DNA from: Tachypleus tridentatus
Taxonomy: Eukaryota; Arthropoda; Merostomata; Xiphosura; Limulidae
Direction of reading: 5' to 3'
Length of the DNA stretch: 64,000 nucleotides
NCBI RefSeq assembly: GCF_004210375.1
Contig: NC_134834.1
Location: forward strand, 97,158,170-97,222,169
The position numbers were made by a program, and so were the translations under genes. The notes under the pieces are model-generated. The model made no database searches. It saw only the letters and a list, made by a program, of their open reading frames with translations, and had not been told where the DNA came from. Of the stretch, positions 48,896-61,317 are shown in pieces. The first letter of the stretch is position 1. Each line of letters begins with the position of its first letter.

Positions 48896-50292
48896 GTGAG
48901 TGATGCAGGGTTTGGCTGTTGTGATGGTATCTGTAGCTTTGTTCCTAATGGGAATTTTGTGCCCATTTTATATCTTTCACTTAATTTATGAGTGTAGGAA
49001 GCCCTTATGTACTACTCTGAAAATAGTTCTTGATTGTTCTGGGTTTTTCTTGGTGAAACCTGAGTTATAAAAATTATTTAACATCACGTGAGTTAAATGT
49101 TCTCAAGTTTTATTACTTGAATAGTATTAGATGGTTGTTCACTCAGAAAATACATAATTTATATTCACATTTCCATAAAGAAAAGTGACTCTGTAAGTTT
49201 GCAATTTTTAATATCAGTTTTTTTATTCACAGAATGTAAATGTTGTAATTAAATAACTGTGTTCGAAGATTGTGGTTTTTCAGCCAGTGGAAGGTGTAAA
49301 CAATCATCCAGTAATAACAGTTATCACTTCATGTGTAAATGGTGAATATGAATTTTCTCCAGTGGCAAAGCATTCAACATAATCTTAGTGACCTTTTTTT
49401 AAGCTTGTGTGTGCATCAGAAAAAGAAGAATTTTGCTCTAATGCCAACAGATATTTGTTGGCATGAGCAAGTACTTGAATATGTGTTTTTTCCCTATCCG
49501 TACAATACTTTTTCTTGGATAGACTCCATTCCAGTTTCGAAACTGATTTTACATTCTAAATTATGATTTTACTCTTAAAATTAGGTCACTGGGTTGCTTT
49601 TGTTGTTGTTGTTTTTTTACGGTTAGTTTTCTTTTGATAGTTTAAAAGTACTTCTTCAATTATAATTTTAATTCAAACTTTTATTTTATATTCTAGATAC
49701 AAATCCAAGGTTTCTTTCTATAAATACATTACACTGTAATTTAGTGATATGTTTTGTTTTTAGTATTTAAAAATAATGGTTATCTATGTGTGAGTTTATG
49801 TAGTCTTGGTTTTGAGAATGTAGATATAAGCCAAGGCTATATTTTGAAGTACTCTTAATATATTCTGTTTTCTTTAATTTTAGTTTGGTTTTTTTAGAGG
49901 GGAGGGTATCTATGTATAATCTTGGTATACAGTATTTAGATTTCCTAAGAGTCAAGCTATTGAAAAATCAGTTGTATTTTTTGTAATTTGACTGATGTTT
50001 TTAATTTAAAATGTTATACCAGTACTTTATTTCAGTTTTGGAAGATTTCAGGTTTGTATCATTCAGGTGCAGCATTTATGTAATTTAAAATAATTCCTGC
50101 AAAATAATAATACTAGGACTATTTCTTGAATTTTTTTTTTTTTTTTTTATAGATTATTGATATTTTCTTGGGTAAATCAATTTTAACATGTCATGCTTTT
50201 AGTTTTTCAGTATGTTATCTGTTAATATGTCTTGTATATTTAATTATTTGCTTTTATATTTTTATTTTTAACTTAATATTTTATCATTTCAG

Positions 50293-50382
50293 GCCTTAGA
50301 TGGTTTTATTATTCTTGTCAACACCGACGGAAAGATAGAGGTGGTATCAGAAAACATAAGCTATTTCCTTAAGTACACCAAG
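50293..50382 (+). CDS. NCOA: p160 coactivator, PAS-A exon 1
   Basis: A 90-bp exon, phase 0 on both sides, acceptor tatcatttcag, donor GTATGT. It encodes ALDGFIILVNTDGKIEVVSE and then NISYFLKYTK. This is the first strand and helix region of PAS-A, close to the vertebrate pattern ALDGFxFVVNxxGxxxFVSENVTxYLxY. Confidence 0.95.
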
Positions 50383-50587
50383 GTATGTACAGAATTTTGA
50401 GCTAGAAAAAAACATTGACAAAATTCAGTTTAGATTTTGTTTTAGTCACACTTTCAAAGCCACAGTAATGGTGATTTGTGTATTAGCAAATGTTTTGTTA
50501 TTCAAGCATGTGACTAATTTTATAATCCCAAGAAAAGTTTACTTTTTGTTTAACAACTTTTTAAAGAGAATATTTTTCAAATTAACT

Positions 50588-50982
50588 TCATAAAAGATAA
50601 ATATTACATAAAAGATAGATATTACATAAAAGATAGATATTACATAAAAGATAGATATTACATAAAAATAGATATTACATAAAAGATAGATATTACATAA
50701 AAATAGATATTGCATAAAAGATAGATATTACATAAAAATAGATATTTCATTAAAGATAAATATTACATAAAAGATAGATATTACATGAAAATAGATATTT
50801 CATTAAAGATAAATATTACATAAAAGATAGATATTACATGAAAATGGATATTACATAAAAGATAAATATTACATAAAAGATAAATATTACATAAAAGATA
50901 GATATTACATAAAAATAGATATTACATAAAAGATAGATATTACATAAAAGATAGATATTACATAAAAGATAAATATTACAGT
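50588..50982. repeat. 17/18-bp AT-rich minisatellite
   Basis: About 22 tandem repeats of ataaaagatagatattac with one-base-shorter variants lacking the g (ataaaaatagatattac), lying in an intron of the coactivator gene. Variants such as atatttcattaaagataaat occur in blocks, showing higher-order duplication. Confidence 0.92.
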
Positions 50983-51224
50983 GTCAATTTAATACTCATT
51001 GTTCAGGATTTTTACTTTTTAAAGTAAATCATAGAAAATGTTATCACTAATTAATGTTCCATGTTCATTTAAAAAACAAACATGCTCAGGTAAATTTTAT
51101 CTCGTATATAAATCTTTAACCAAGCTTAGGAAACAACAACAAAGTATATTAATAACATTTAATAATTGTTTTTTGCATTTGGTCTGAATAGAAAAATCCG
51201 TTGTTTTTTGTTTTGCTTTTAAAG

Positions 51225-51312
51225 GATGACCTTCTGGGGAAAAGTATTTACAACATAATTCATGTGGGAGATCATGCAAGGTTCAGCAGTAACTTGTTAC
51301 CAATGTCAATAG
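51225..51312 (+). CDS. NCOA: p160 coactivator, PAS-A exon 2
   Basis: Acceptor tgcttttaaag, donor GTAAGA; phase 0 in, phase 1 out. It encodes DDLLGKSIYNIIHVGDHARF then SSNLLPMSI, matching the family block (E)ELxNKSVYSILHVGDHxEFxxNLLPKS. An antisense ORF covering the same bases is a shadow. Confidence 0.95.
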
Positions 51313-53355
51313 GTAAGAGGTAGAAAGGTAATGGTTATCTGTGATATCTTTGCACAAGACCAGTTAACAAGCTCACACTACAGCTTAATCAATCTGTGCT
51401 ACATTTGTAACTGGGAGTGTTTTTCTTTATTTTATTACCTTTAGACAAAATAAAACTGTTTGAAAGATGTTTTTCTTTGGTGTTCAAAATGATAAACAAA
51501 AAAACAAAACACTTTTAACTTTAAGTATTTGAAAATATAATTATACTACATCACAAACAAAAATCTCAGTTGGGACTCAAACCTCATTTAGGTTATTGAT
51601 GTGGTCTGTATTTATTATTAAGATTTAAATGACTGTAATTACTACTTTTTCCATATTCAGGGTTCACCGTTTATAATTTATTTTCAGTTACATTGTGCTA
51701 CTATAGTAAGAGTAAAAAACAAAAAAACAACAATGCTGGTTTGTGTATTTTTTTACTCTTATTTTGAAATTATTCTTATATTTTCCTTAGTGTAATTTAC
51801 TGTAACACTAAAAATTACATTAATTGCAGTCTTGTAACATAATCATTGGTCAGCTATCGGATAAATGTTTATGCTATAACAATACTTGTAGAATGTGCTT
51901 TTACTTGTTACATGGGTAACAGTTACAAGAAATGCGCTTTAAGTTTCAGTTTCTTTTTTTTTAACCCTAGATATTTTGCTAAAGAAAGAAAGGTGTTGGT
52001 AGTTTTAAGATTTAATTTATTAAATTGTAAGAGACCGTATACTAAAGACTCTATGATACTCTTTAAGTTATAGGTATTATGTTGTTTCAAATGAGGAATT
52101 CAACTAAATTACACCAGAAAGGAGGTCTCAAATCTATACTGGCACTATTTGTATATAAAACTTAATGTAAGTCAGTCAAGTTGGCCAGTACTACTGTTGT
52201 TTAGAGAAAGTTTGAAATTAATGGTTTTATTATTATTGGAAAACAACCAGTTAATTTTCCAAACTATAAGGATTTGTAATTATTGAAGATAGTTCTTTGC
52301 ATATCTGGCAGGTCATATCACTGCAGATAAAATTACATGAAATTTATAATGTTAGATATAATAATCTGCTTTTCAGATGGTTAGAAAAAAATTGTTTGAA
52401 CAGCTATTAGATTTTTAAAATTGTAGAAACAATTGTAATTGTTGTATATATTACATTATCTATAAAACTTTGTATGTCCTTACTTTATTCTGAATATCAT
52501 TGTGAAACTTTTTTTCAGCACAAAATTATACAGTAGGCTGTCTTTGTGAGAAATGAAGCCCCAGATTTTTGCATAGTATTATCAAACAGAGGTTCACAAA
52601 ATAGCCCTGAAAGTCCACGTGTTTCTCTATGTATGTCTTTATTTCTGAAGTGATTTTAAAGGATACTAAACATAATTGTGTGAAACTCCTTGCTACTTTC
52701 TTAATTTTGATGTTTTTTTGGAATTAATTTGCACTTATTATTCTTATATTATTAAACGAAGTGGAAACCTTCGTGTACATGGTGGACAGTTGGTCACAAG
52801 TTCATGGCATCCTGGAAGTTAAAATAATGTGTTTCATGTATTTGATCAGTAAAATACTGTAGAATGCTGGATTTAATAATTACCTTAGCAATGACCTAGA
52901 TGAGTCACATGCTATAGTGTGATTCGTTTTCTTTTGTGTGCTACCATAGTTGTAATAAGTTAAAAATAGGCTGCTTCAATACATCTAACATCATATAATT
53001 TTCTAGCAATAGTATTGTAACAAACATACACTGTAGCCCAAAGTGTACCAAACTGAAACATCATGAAATACATACTAAGCCCATACATCAAAACAGAATG
53101 CATTGGAATTAAATATTTTTTATTCTTTCAATTCATACCAAAATACATCTTAAAAAGCAATATTACATACACATCATTCATGCAAATTATGCAGAAAGGA
53201 TGTTGAGATGTCAGGTAGCATATGATGCTTGTCATTGGAAGCAAACCCAATGTGTAAAAGAACAGGAAACCCCCTCCTGCTGAAGGTAAACTTAATAAAA
53301 TACCTAAACTGTCTTTTTTTTTCTTTAGGCTTATATTATTGCCTGGTTTCTGCAG

Positions 53356-53570
53356 GTAATGGGTTTGGCTGGACCTCAGATCCTGGCTCAGGTACAAGTA
53401 AAAGTCGAACTTTTAATTGTCGTTTCCTGGTAAAACCTCCTGAGGATCCAGGAGAGAGTATGGAGGAAAAACAGACCAGAGTATCCCAGTACGAAAACAT
53501 GCAGATCTCTACTGTTCTTTTACCTCATCTGACAGAGCGCGCTCAGACAGTCCAGAATCAGAAACTTCAG
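53356..53570 (+). CDS. NCOA: p160 coactivator, PAS-A end and PAS linker exon
   Basis: The exon starts after tggtttctgcag, completing a Gly codon, and reads NGFGWTSDPGSG, SRTFNCRFLVKPPEDP, then YENMQISTVLLPHL and QNQKLQ. Family anchors are the NG.SW, SHTFNCRMLVKP and YETMQ blocks. The best-looking donor (cag then GTAGGT at 53571) leaves phase 0, but the next exon needs phase 1. Donors at 53575 (GTTCAG) or 53581 (GTTATT) would leave phase 1 and add one to three residues. Confidence 0.92.
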
Positions 53571-54677
53571 GTAGGTTCAGGTTATTCATATTTCTAACTT
53601 GTGATTAAGCATAGGTTTCTGTAACCACACCCCTATATTGGGTCATTATAATAAGTTATTATCCTGACTTGCAATTAATTTTTACATTAATAATATCTAT
53701 ATGTCTGCTATTATGTGATCAAAATGGCATTACCAATAGAAATTTCATTTACACATTTTGGAAACTTGTTTGTAGTAATGTCAAAGTGTTTGTTTCTGTG
53801 AATTTTATATAGTCCAGTAAAAATAAATGATAATGTGTTTTTTTTAATCTCTTAGATATCTATGATAAGATGATTTTATTATTTTTGTGTGATACAACAT
53901 TGTTCCTAAGTTTTTGACTTTTTGAAATACTTGAAAACGAAAATGAATTTATATGGGATATCTAGAAAGATAAATTGTAAATAGAAAGTATTGAGAATTC
54001 TTAGCATAACTCTTCCATTTGCTCACCCCTGCCACTCATTTTTTTACCTGTATAAAAGTCTTAACACTATTTAATATCCAATTCATTTAAGTTTGTTCTA
54101 AAGAACTTTTATAATTTTGTTAAAAAAAAAACAATGTTTGTGTTTGTACACTACACTTGTCATAAAATCTTTAAAATTTATTTCATTGTTTTACTTTGTA
54201 TCTCAGTTCCTATTTTTAAAAATGTTGGAACTTTGTAAATTTAGAAATCTTTGTATCTTATGTGCTACCTTGTTTAATATATCTTGCTGAAGACAGAATA
54301 TGGATATTCCAAATGTTCAAGTAATAAGTGCCTTTTCTGTCTCACAAGTGTTAGATGTCTATTGCCATACTTTGTTTTCATTACTAAACCTTAATCTGAT
54401 TTGCTGGTGAATAAGAATGGCAAAGTCTGTCACTTCCCGTTAGGAGGTCAGACATAAATGTTGTCAACAGAAAATGTCTTATACACATTACAAAAATAGC
54501 AATAAAGAAGTATATGAGTGATACATTAGTGTGTTTGTTTGTTTGTTTTTGTTTTTTTTTAGGTTATTGTATGTTTAATATGAGCATACAGATTTTAGAG
54601 CATTAAACTTTCATACATACACAAATAATAAAAAAAATTCCACTAAAAGTATTATATTGTTATGCATTTTCCTGCAG

Positions 54678-54807
54678 AAGTTCAAAACTTGTTGTTTTGT
54701 GTGGCCCGTCGTATCCCTCCAAGCGAACGAAATCAGTGCTTATCTGGTATCGAACAGTTTACAACAAGGTTAGATGTAACAGGCAAAATTTTGGCCATTG
54801 ATACAAG
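54678..54807 (+). CDS. NCOA: p160 coactivator, PAS-B entry exon
   Basis: Acceptor ttttcctgcag, donor GTAAAT; needs one base from the preceding exon and leaves in phase 2. It encodes VQNLLFCVARRIPPSER, then GIEQFTTRLDVTGKILAIDT, matching the hallmark LQSCLICVARRxP and FxTRxDxxGKIxxxDT of the SRC family. Confidence 0.95.
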
Positions 54808-55199
54808 GTAAATGTATTTGTTTTAACCTTCAGTTGATGTTCTGTACAAGTAGAAACCACTCTTCTTATATATCCTACATATTGTGTTGTTGAGATTGAT
54901 GTGGAGTTCTAATATGCATCTTTTTCAGAAATATAAATAAAACTTAACAAACTAAATTCATTAAATTATACTTTTATTCTGTTGTTTACTTCTTAGTGTA
55001 TCACTGATTTTTCTGTTAAACTTACTTTGTAAATCATGGCTAAGAGATTTTTTGAAAGTTGGTTATTTGGCTTTGTAGTATTTTTTTGTGTTTAAATTTT
55101 TTTATGCCTAAAAGATGGCCTAGTGCACTTTCTTCATTTAAGTCTTGAATCACAACACCAAACATTCATTCTTTCAGCTATGGAGAAATTATAATATGG

Positions 55200-55365
55200 T
55201 CAGTTCTAATATTCATTTGTAAAGATTAGCACAAGTGTTGGCAGTAGTTGGTATTGACTAGCTACTTTCACTCCAGGCTATCACTTCTAAATTAGGAACA
55301 GATGTGCAGATAACCCTGGAGTTTTTTTGCATGAAATTTAAAACAAACAAACAAAGCCTAAAAAA
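55200..55365 (+). repeat. SINE body fragment (family 1), diverged
   Basis: agtgttggcagtagttggta, then tgactagctactttcactcc and aattaggaacagatgtgcag match the family 1 body; the tail gcatgaaatttaaaacaaac ends it. It lies in an intron of the coactivator gene. Confidence 0.6.
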
Positions 55366-55561
55366 TAGATAGATTTCCCAAGTTTTTTAATATCTCAAAG
55401 ATAGAAATTTCACAAAGTAGCTGAAGGAAACAAGTTAACAGGAAAACAAGGAAAATATTATTTTTTTATTTATTTTGTTGAAAAATGCAAACTGGCCTAT
55501 AGTTAGCTGGTTGAAACATTTTACATGCATACAGTTTCGATAATTTAATGTTTCTGTGTAG

Positions 55562-55674
55562 TGGTGTGTCCTCAACATACAGCCAGTATCTTAACAAGGA
55601 CCTGGTTGAAAGAACTGTCCAGGAACTGTGCCACTCAAGTGATCTTCATAAGTTGAAACATCATCTTAATGAAA
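55562..55674 (+). CDS. NCOA: p160 coactivator, PAS-B middle exon
   Basis: Acceptor tttctgtgtag, donor GTAAGT; completes a Ser codon with the previous exon and leaves in phase 1. It encodes GVSSTYSQYLNKDLVERTVQ and then ELCHSSDLHKLKHHLNE, the region corresponding to ...EDLVRRCIQxFH...HxxE in vertebrate relatives. Confidence 0.9.
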
Positions 55675-57055
55675 GTAAGTTTTAAACATTAATTCATCTA
55701 GTTATTGGAACTCACCCAAAATAATTTTCTTACTCCTTCTTATGTAAATGAGATGTGTTGAGCTCTTTGTTGTTGTTTTTTTACCTGAATATCTTCTGTA
55801 TTTTTCATTTCCTACTGATGACATTATAAGACTTCTTTCTTCATTGATTTTCCAGAATTTTTCTTTTTTGATTGATTATTAAATTGATTATTGATTATTA
55901 AATACCTCGTTTGGATTGGTCTATTTTTAAACTCTCCATTTCATGTTTTTGGCCTTCATCTTTTTCTAATTCTTTCTATTCCAGGAATCTGTTTCATCAG
56001 TCTCATTGGAAGTGACTATTAGAAATGTACGGCTTTGTGGGTATCCGTTTCTTTTACTATTATTGGTCTTATTTTCTTCCTACAGCCATTTTTCATTTTT
56101 CTATCTTGGTTTCTCTACTCACTTCTCTTCCTATTTCCTTTTGTCATTCTTCTAGTCCTGTCTGAGGTCTTTCTCTTCTGACATGCAGTTGGCCATAGTT
56201 GATGTGTTAGACATCTTTCTCACATCACTCGTGCTTGTCCTTCATAGGTATTCTATGCTATAACTATCATATTTGCCTCTTTTCATTTTTTGGTCTTTCC
56301 TTCAACGTAATGTTGGTCTCTTTTGTTTTTACTGGTCTTGTGAGGGTCTTCATTTGCCATATTCATATCTCAGAACTGGGTTTTCTTTAGTTAGATGATT
56401 GAGTTCTGTTGGTCCACTTGCAGATGGTTTCCTCTTCTTATTTCCCTGTTCTTTTATTGGAGGCTACTCGGCTAAGGGGGGAAGGATGATTGAGATCTGT
56501 CTACTTTCTCATGCCCACTCAAAATTTTGCTACTTCTAGGAATTTTCTTCATCTCTTGTCTCAGCTGAGTTAAGCCTTCTTCTCTAAATCTGAAACATTT
56601 CAGACGTTATTTTCTCTTTCAAAAATAATCATAACACATGTATTGCATTCTCAAAATTGAGAATGTTTAAAATGCATATTTTTTATCTTTCAATTTTATT
56701 AAATTGTTTTTTATTTAGTTGGCTTAATTTTGCCCATCCTTTTCTCTAACAAACATTTCTTTGATCCTGAAAATTATGTCAAAGGAATTGTTTAATCTTA
56801 GCAAAATGTTCACTTGACATAAAGTTGTTTTTTTTAACTTCATTGTCATTAAAATTATTTGGCTAGTAAGTTGTGGTAGTTTTCTTAGTTGTTTAAAATT
56901 GTTGAAAACAAAAAAATTTGAATTCCAAAAACTTTCATAAAATAAAAGATCTAAATAATTAAGGCATTAATATATATAAAAAGAGAAGGATAAAACCTCA
57001 GTTTTTGTTATTTGATTTTTCATGCTATAAGCATGTTCTAATTAATCATTATGCC
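55675..57055. other. Intron; pyrimidine-rich stretch without recognised gene
   Basis: 55.9-56.6 kb is C/T-rich on the plus strand, like the DIRS-like region at 61-63 kb, and may be another decayed retroelement piece. I found no domain in it. Confidence 0.3.
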
Positions 57056-57772
57056 AAATATATTAAGTGTAATTTTGTTAGTTTTATATCTATTACTTTT
57101 AATTTATGTAAAGTTTAATTTTGTAAGTTTTATATCTGTTACTTTTAATTTATGTTAAGTTTAATTTTGTTTGTTTTATATCTATTACTTTTAATTTATG
57201 TTAAGTTTAATTTTGTAAGTTTTATATCTGTTACTTTTAATTTATGCTAAGTTTAATTTTGTTTGTTTTATATCTATTACTTTTAATTTATGCTAAGTTT
57301 AATTTTGTTTGTTTTATATCTATTACTTTTAATTTATGTTAGATATAAAACAAACAAAATTAAACTTATTACTTTTAATTAATGTTAAGTTTAATTTTGT
57401 TAGTTTCATATCTGTTACTTTTAATTTATGTTAAGTTTAATTTTGTTTGTTTTATATCTATTTTTAATTTATGTTAAGTTTAATTTTGTTTGTTTTATAT
57501 CTATTTTTAATTTATGCTTAGTTTAATTTTGTTTGTTTTATATCTATTTTTAATTTATGCTTAGTTTAATTTTGTTTGTTTTATATCTATTTTTAATTTA
57601 TGTTAAGTTTAATTTTGTTTGTTTTATATCTATTTTTAATTTATGCTTAGTTTAATTTTGTTTGTTTTATATCTATTTTTAATTTATGCTTAGTTTAATT
57701 TTGTTTGTTTTATATCTATTTTTAATTTATGCTAAGTTTAATTTTGTTTGTTTTATATCTATTACTTTTAGT
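57056..57772. repeat. 43/46-bp minisatellite with one internal inversion
   Basis: About 16 repeats of a taagtttaattttgttagtt plus ttatatctattacttttaat unit of 46 bp. The right half is dominated by a 43-bp form lacking three bases (tctatttttaattt). One repeat is partly inverted, giving a perfect 26-bp palindrome (57296-57321 against 57341-57366) with a 19-base loop. It lies in the intron before the last recognised PAS-B exon. Confidence 0.9.
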
Positions 57773-58306
57773 TCTTTCATGAAATCTGACATTTCACTGA
57801 TGTATCATTGACTCTAATTTTAATAGGAAAAGACATCAAGAAAAATATCGTATTTTTCTACCAACTGTGCTTATCATTTCTTGTTTGCTCAATCCAGAAA
57901 ATTTAGCTTGGGTTATTCTTTATATCAAGTTTCTTTTCATGCCTTCAGCTATTATTTATTTTTGTAAAAGGCTTATCTTCATTTGAATTATTATCTCCAT
58001 TAATGATTTAAACACAATTAGGAATTTCAAGAGGAATTAGTACAATCAATGCTCATGTTGAAATTTTTATAATAACAAAACCTTAAACCTTTGGTTTGTA
58101 AGGTCTTTGATTCTTTGAAACAGTGAATGTTATTGTTTTCTGTTCATATACCTTTGTATTTCAAGCTAGTTAAGATCCCAGCCAGGTACTGAAAAGTTAT
58201 TAACCATGCACTAAAAACTGAAATGCAAAATGTATGACTTCATTGATTGTGAAAACAATTAATATTCATTACAATACATACATATATATTTTCTTAAACA
58301 ATTTAG

Positions 58307-58457
58307 CCCTTCAGGTAGGCAGCAACACCAGTGGCATTTACCGACTAAGAATTGCTCACGAAAAATACATTCACGTTCAAACCAAAAGTAAAAGAGTCCT
58401 CTGTAACCCTTTAACGAGTGAACAGGAATTTATTATGGCAACACACTCAATTATCAG
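58307..58457 (+). CDS. NCOA: p160 coactivator, PAS-B end exon
   Basis: Acceptor taaacaatttag at 58306 and donor GTAAGT at 58458; phase 1 in, phase 2 out. It encodes LQVGSNTSGIYRLRIAHEK, then HVQTKSKRVLCNPLTSEQE and FIMATHSII. The block IYRxxxxDGxxVxAQTKSKL is a hallmark of SRC PAS-B. I chose this acceptor over the one at 58318 because it gives a loop of the same length as in relatives. The family continues into a long disordered region with LXXLL motifs, which is not visible downstream in this window. Confidence 0.93.
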
Positions 58458-59496
58458 GTAAGTTAGATACTGAGTAAATCATTGTTGAATCTAATTATCA
58501 GGAAAACTTTGTAGAGTGTAGGAAGATAGTTTATTTAGTTTTTAGAAACTTACTGTTGTTAGATTTAATAAGAATGAAGCTTTCCCCGAATTATTAAGTT
58601 AATAATAATATAAAACGTAGGTTTATTACTGCATGTTAGAAGCATGCTAAACTTGAAGTTCTTATCAAATAAACTTATAAAAGATTTCAAAGAGAAATAG
58701 TGATATAGAAAGTGATGTTAGAGCAATGGTCTTAAGGCATTTCTTTCCATTCCACCTTTGACACGGTATTAATTGATTGAGGTCAGAAGTTGTTTCTTTT
58801 TAAAATTTGGAATAAAAGCAACTTTGTGACATGATTTTCTTATTTGAGAATTTTGTATTATCTTGAAGGAACTAACTTTGTAAATTGAGCTTTCATAAAA
58901 TTCGGGACAGCTTTAATCTATAAATTTATTCTCATTTATTTTATAAAATCTAATGTGAAACAAAATCTACAATTGGAATGCTGGTTTGAAATTACACGTT
59001 GTTATCATTACAGCAGCATGTTTCTTGTTTTGAGTGTTATTTAGCGTAATAATGGATGTTTTTCTATTAGAATGAGTATATTAAATGTATTTATTTAAAA
59101 GTGTATAGAGTCATGCGACTTTTCACTCATTATTTTTCAAATGGATACCTCTATTTTGTATATAAAACATCCCTGTACATATTTTATATATGTGCATAGT
59201 ATTGAACTACAAAAACAAACTTAAAAAACAAATCCATTATAGATTGAGAGACTTTAGAATATCAATTAAAGAAGCTACTAATTAAGTGTAAAGTATGAAT
59301 TACAAGAATAAAAAAAAACAATACAAATCACTGAAATAACTCCTATCTAAATAATTATATAATCTAACAGAGTTTACTTCATGAAATAACTGAAGCCTTA
59401 AAACAATTATTTTTAGAGCCCATTATGACTGTTACATTTCAAGAAAACAACTCATTTGAAGATTGCATCAAACATTCCTCCTCTTTTTGTCCTCAG

Positions 59497-59614
59497 CATA
59501 TTTTTTACAACTGAAAAAACAAACAAACCTTCGACTGCATCAAGTGATGGAATAGCTGTATTTAATGAAATGGAATCTGATTATAAACCTGTGCCTGAAA
59601 ATATGTTACTGTGA
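59497..59614 (+). CDS. Candidate alternative terminal exon of the coactivator gene
   Basis: An excellent pyrimidine tract and acceptor (ctcctctttttgtcctcag) precedes 38 open codons. They read on from the phase 2 end of the PAS-B exon: Ser, then IFFTTEKTNKPSTASSDG, then FNEMESDYKPVPENMLL and a TGA at 59612. Splicing to it would give a short bHLH-PAS isoform of roughly 415 residues without activation domains. No family match is known to me, so it may be chance. Confidence 0.3.
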
Positions 59615-60225
59615 ATAGATTTACAAGAGATTTAAGTATAAAATCACCAACTACTTGAACACTTTTATGTTCAGTACTTTTCCCCCAATTTTGCAGACAT
59701 TTGAAATAATCGTCTTCATTTCCTGTCTTGACTAGGAGATTCTATACTGGATTTTGCTGTGTGCTCTTCTCTTTGTGGTCATTTTTATTCAAACTTATTT
59801 TTTCAAAATACCTGAAAGCCATGAGAGCTCAAAGCTAGGATGGAAATGTGCCAAAAGATTATAATTGTCGATGTTGAACGCTTGTTAAACTTAGTTTCTA
59901 TGTTTAAAATTGATACTTCAATCAGGGTTTTGCATTTATTTATTCTCCTAATTATTCAATTTGGCTAACAATGCAAAATGCATATTTTTTCTTTCTATGT
60001 TCATTGGCCTTAAAATTTTGGCCATCAGTGTACATAGGCAAATTCGCATAACTTTAAAACGTGCTACTAACTTGATAGCCTTGAAGAAATTGCTGCAGTT
60101 ATCTGTTGGAGTTAACTCATTTTGTAATGAAAAATACATTTGGAAACTGATGGACTATTATTTTATTTCAGAGCCCGTTAAGGAGTTACTGTACACTGGA
60201 TAATCTAAGATTTGCTGGAAAATAA

Positions 60226-60534
60226 GCATATGGAGAGCAGCACTGAATGAGAATAGTGAATCTTGTGAACAGAGGTAAGTACCATATTGAAATATACAAT
60301 GTTGAGGAGCATTGATATTTTATTAGATTATCTGTTTGTTCGTAGTTTAAACACAAAGCTACACTGTTCAAAAAATTAACTGTAGCAAATGAATAGTGTA
60401 GCTTTGTGTTTAACCTACAAACAAACAGACAATCTAATAAAGTATCAATACTCCTCAACATTGTATACTCCAATACGGTACATACCTCTGTTTACAAGAT
60501 TAACTATTCTCATTGAGTGTTGCCTTCTGTATGC
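60226..60534. repeat. Long inverted repeat: two 145-bp arms, 19-base loop
   Basis: The left arm (60226-60370) and right arm (60390-60534) are reverse complements at about 88% identity by hand count. They flank a loop of 19 bases. The inner ends contain aaacacaaagctacac, like a SINE tail. If transcribed it would make a long double-stranded hairpin. Confidence 0.9.
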
Positions 60535-61317
60535 AAACGTTTTCTTTACACATGCCACAAGCCTTGCTTTCTCCCCTTGTTGGAATAATACATTTCAACA
60601 TATTTCTCATGCTAATCATCATGTATCATCTATTAACCAATAGTAGCATACTATGCTCACCTGACCTATGTGACTCCCCTCTACACTATTCTACCAAATA
60701 TTAACTTTTTGTTTGGCAGTATTCAAGTTCAGGCATGCTTTTTGATTTATGTATTCATACATGTTAGACTTTGTTTTCCTCTCAAAGTGGTTTATTTTAA
60801 ATTCCTGTTGATTTGTTCAACCAACAAATTTTTCTAATCTATCAGTTAATTCAAGCTGCTTTATATCTGCAGCCAAGTTTTGAGGAACTTTTCTATGCAA
60901 TGTATTCTGGAGTTAACCTTACCACTTCAGGGTTACACCAGCAACTAATGTTTTTTTATGGGACTCAAGTGTGGACATCCTGATGATGGATTTACCTGCT
61001 GTTGTGTTCTGGAAGGTTGCATGTATCAGGGTACAACCTTTCTCTTTTAGATGTTACCTTGGCTTCTACTGCAATTACTGAGCCTTCATTGACTGATGAG
61101 GTTTTCTTCACCTTCTTCCACCTTTTGAGTTTGCCAGTCATTCCCATTTTCAATGTGGGGACTCCCCAAGGCCTAATTTGATCTTATGTTAGTGTTCTTT
61201 ATTTCTGACACTTACTTCTTTTTCACCCCATCTTCATTTATTACAGGCACTATTTTCCCACCATTTGTTTTCTACTGATATTTGGATTATTACTGTTCTG
61301 TTAATCTCATATTTATT

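Noticed and set aside
50588-50982. CRISPR array
   Set aside because: Repeats are contiguous without unique spacers and lie in a eukaryotic intron; this is a minisatellite.
58319-58457. Alternative start of the PAS-B exon at the acceptor ending at 58318
   Set aside because: It keeps the frame but deletes four residues that relatives have at the same place; the acceptor at 58306 gives an ungapped match.
61130-61180. LINE-type RT motif from the words FNVGTPQGLI
   Set aside because: No other LINE blocks follow, while the downstream order fits a DIRS-type element; the match is too short to use.
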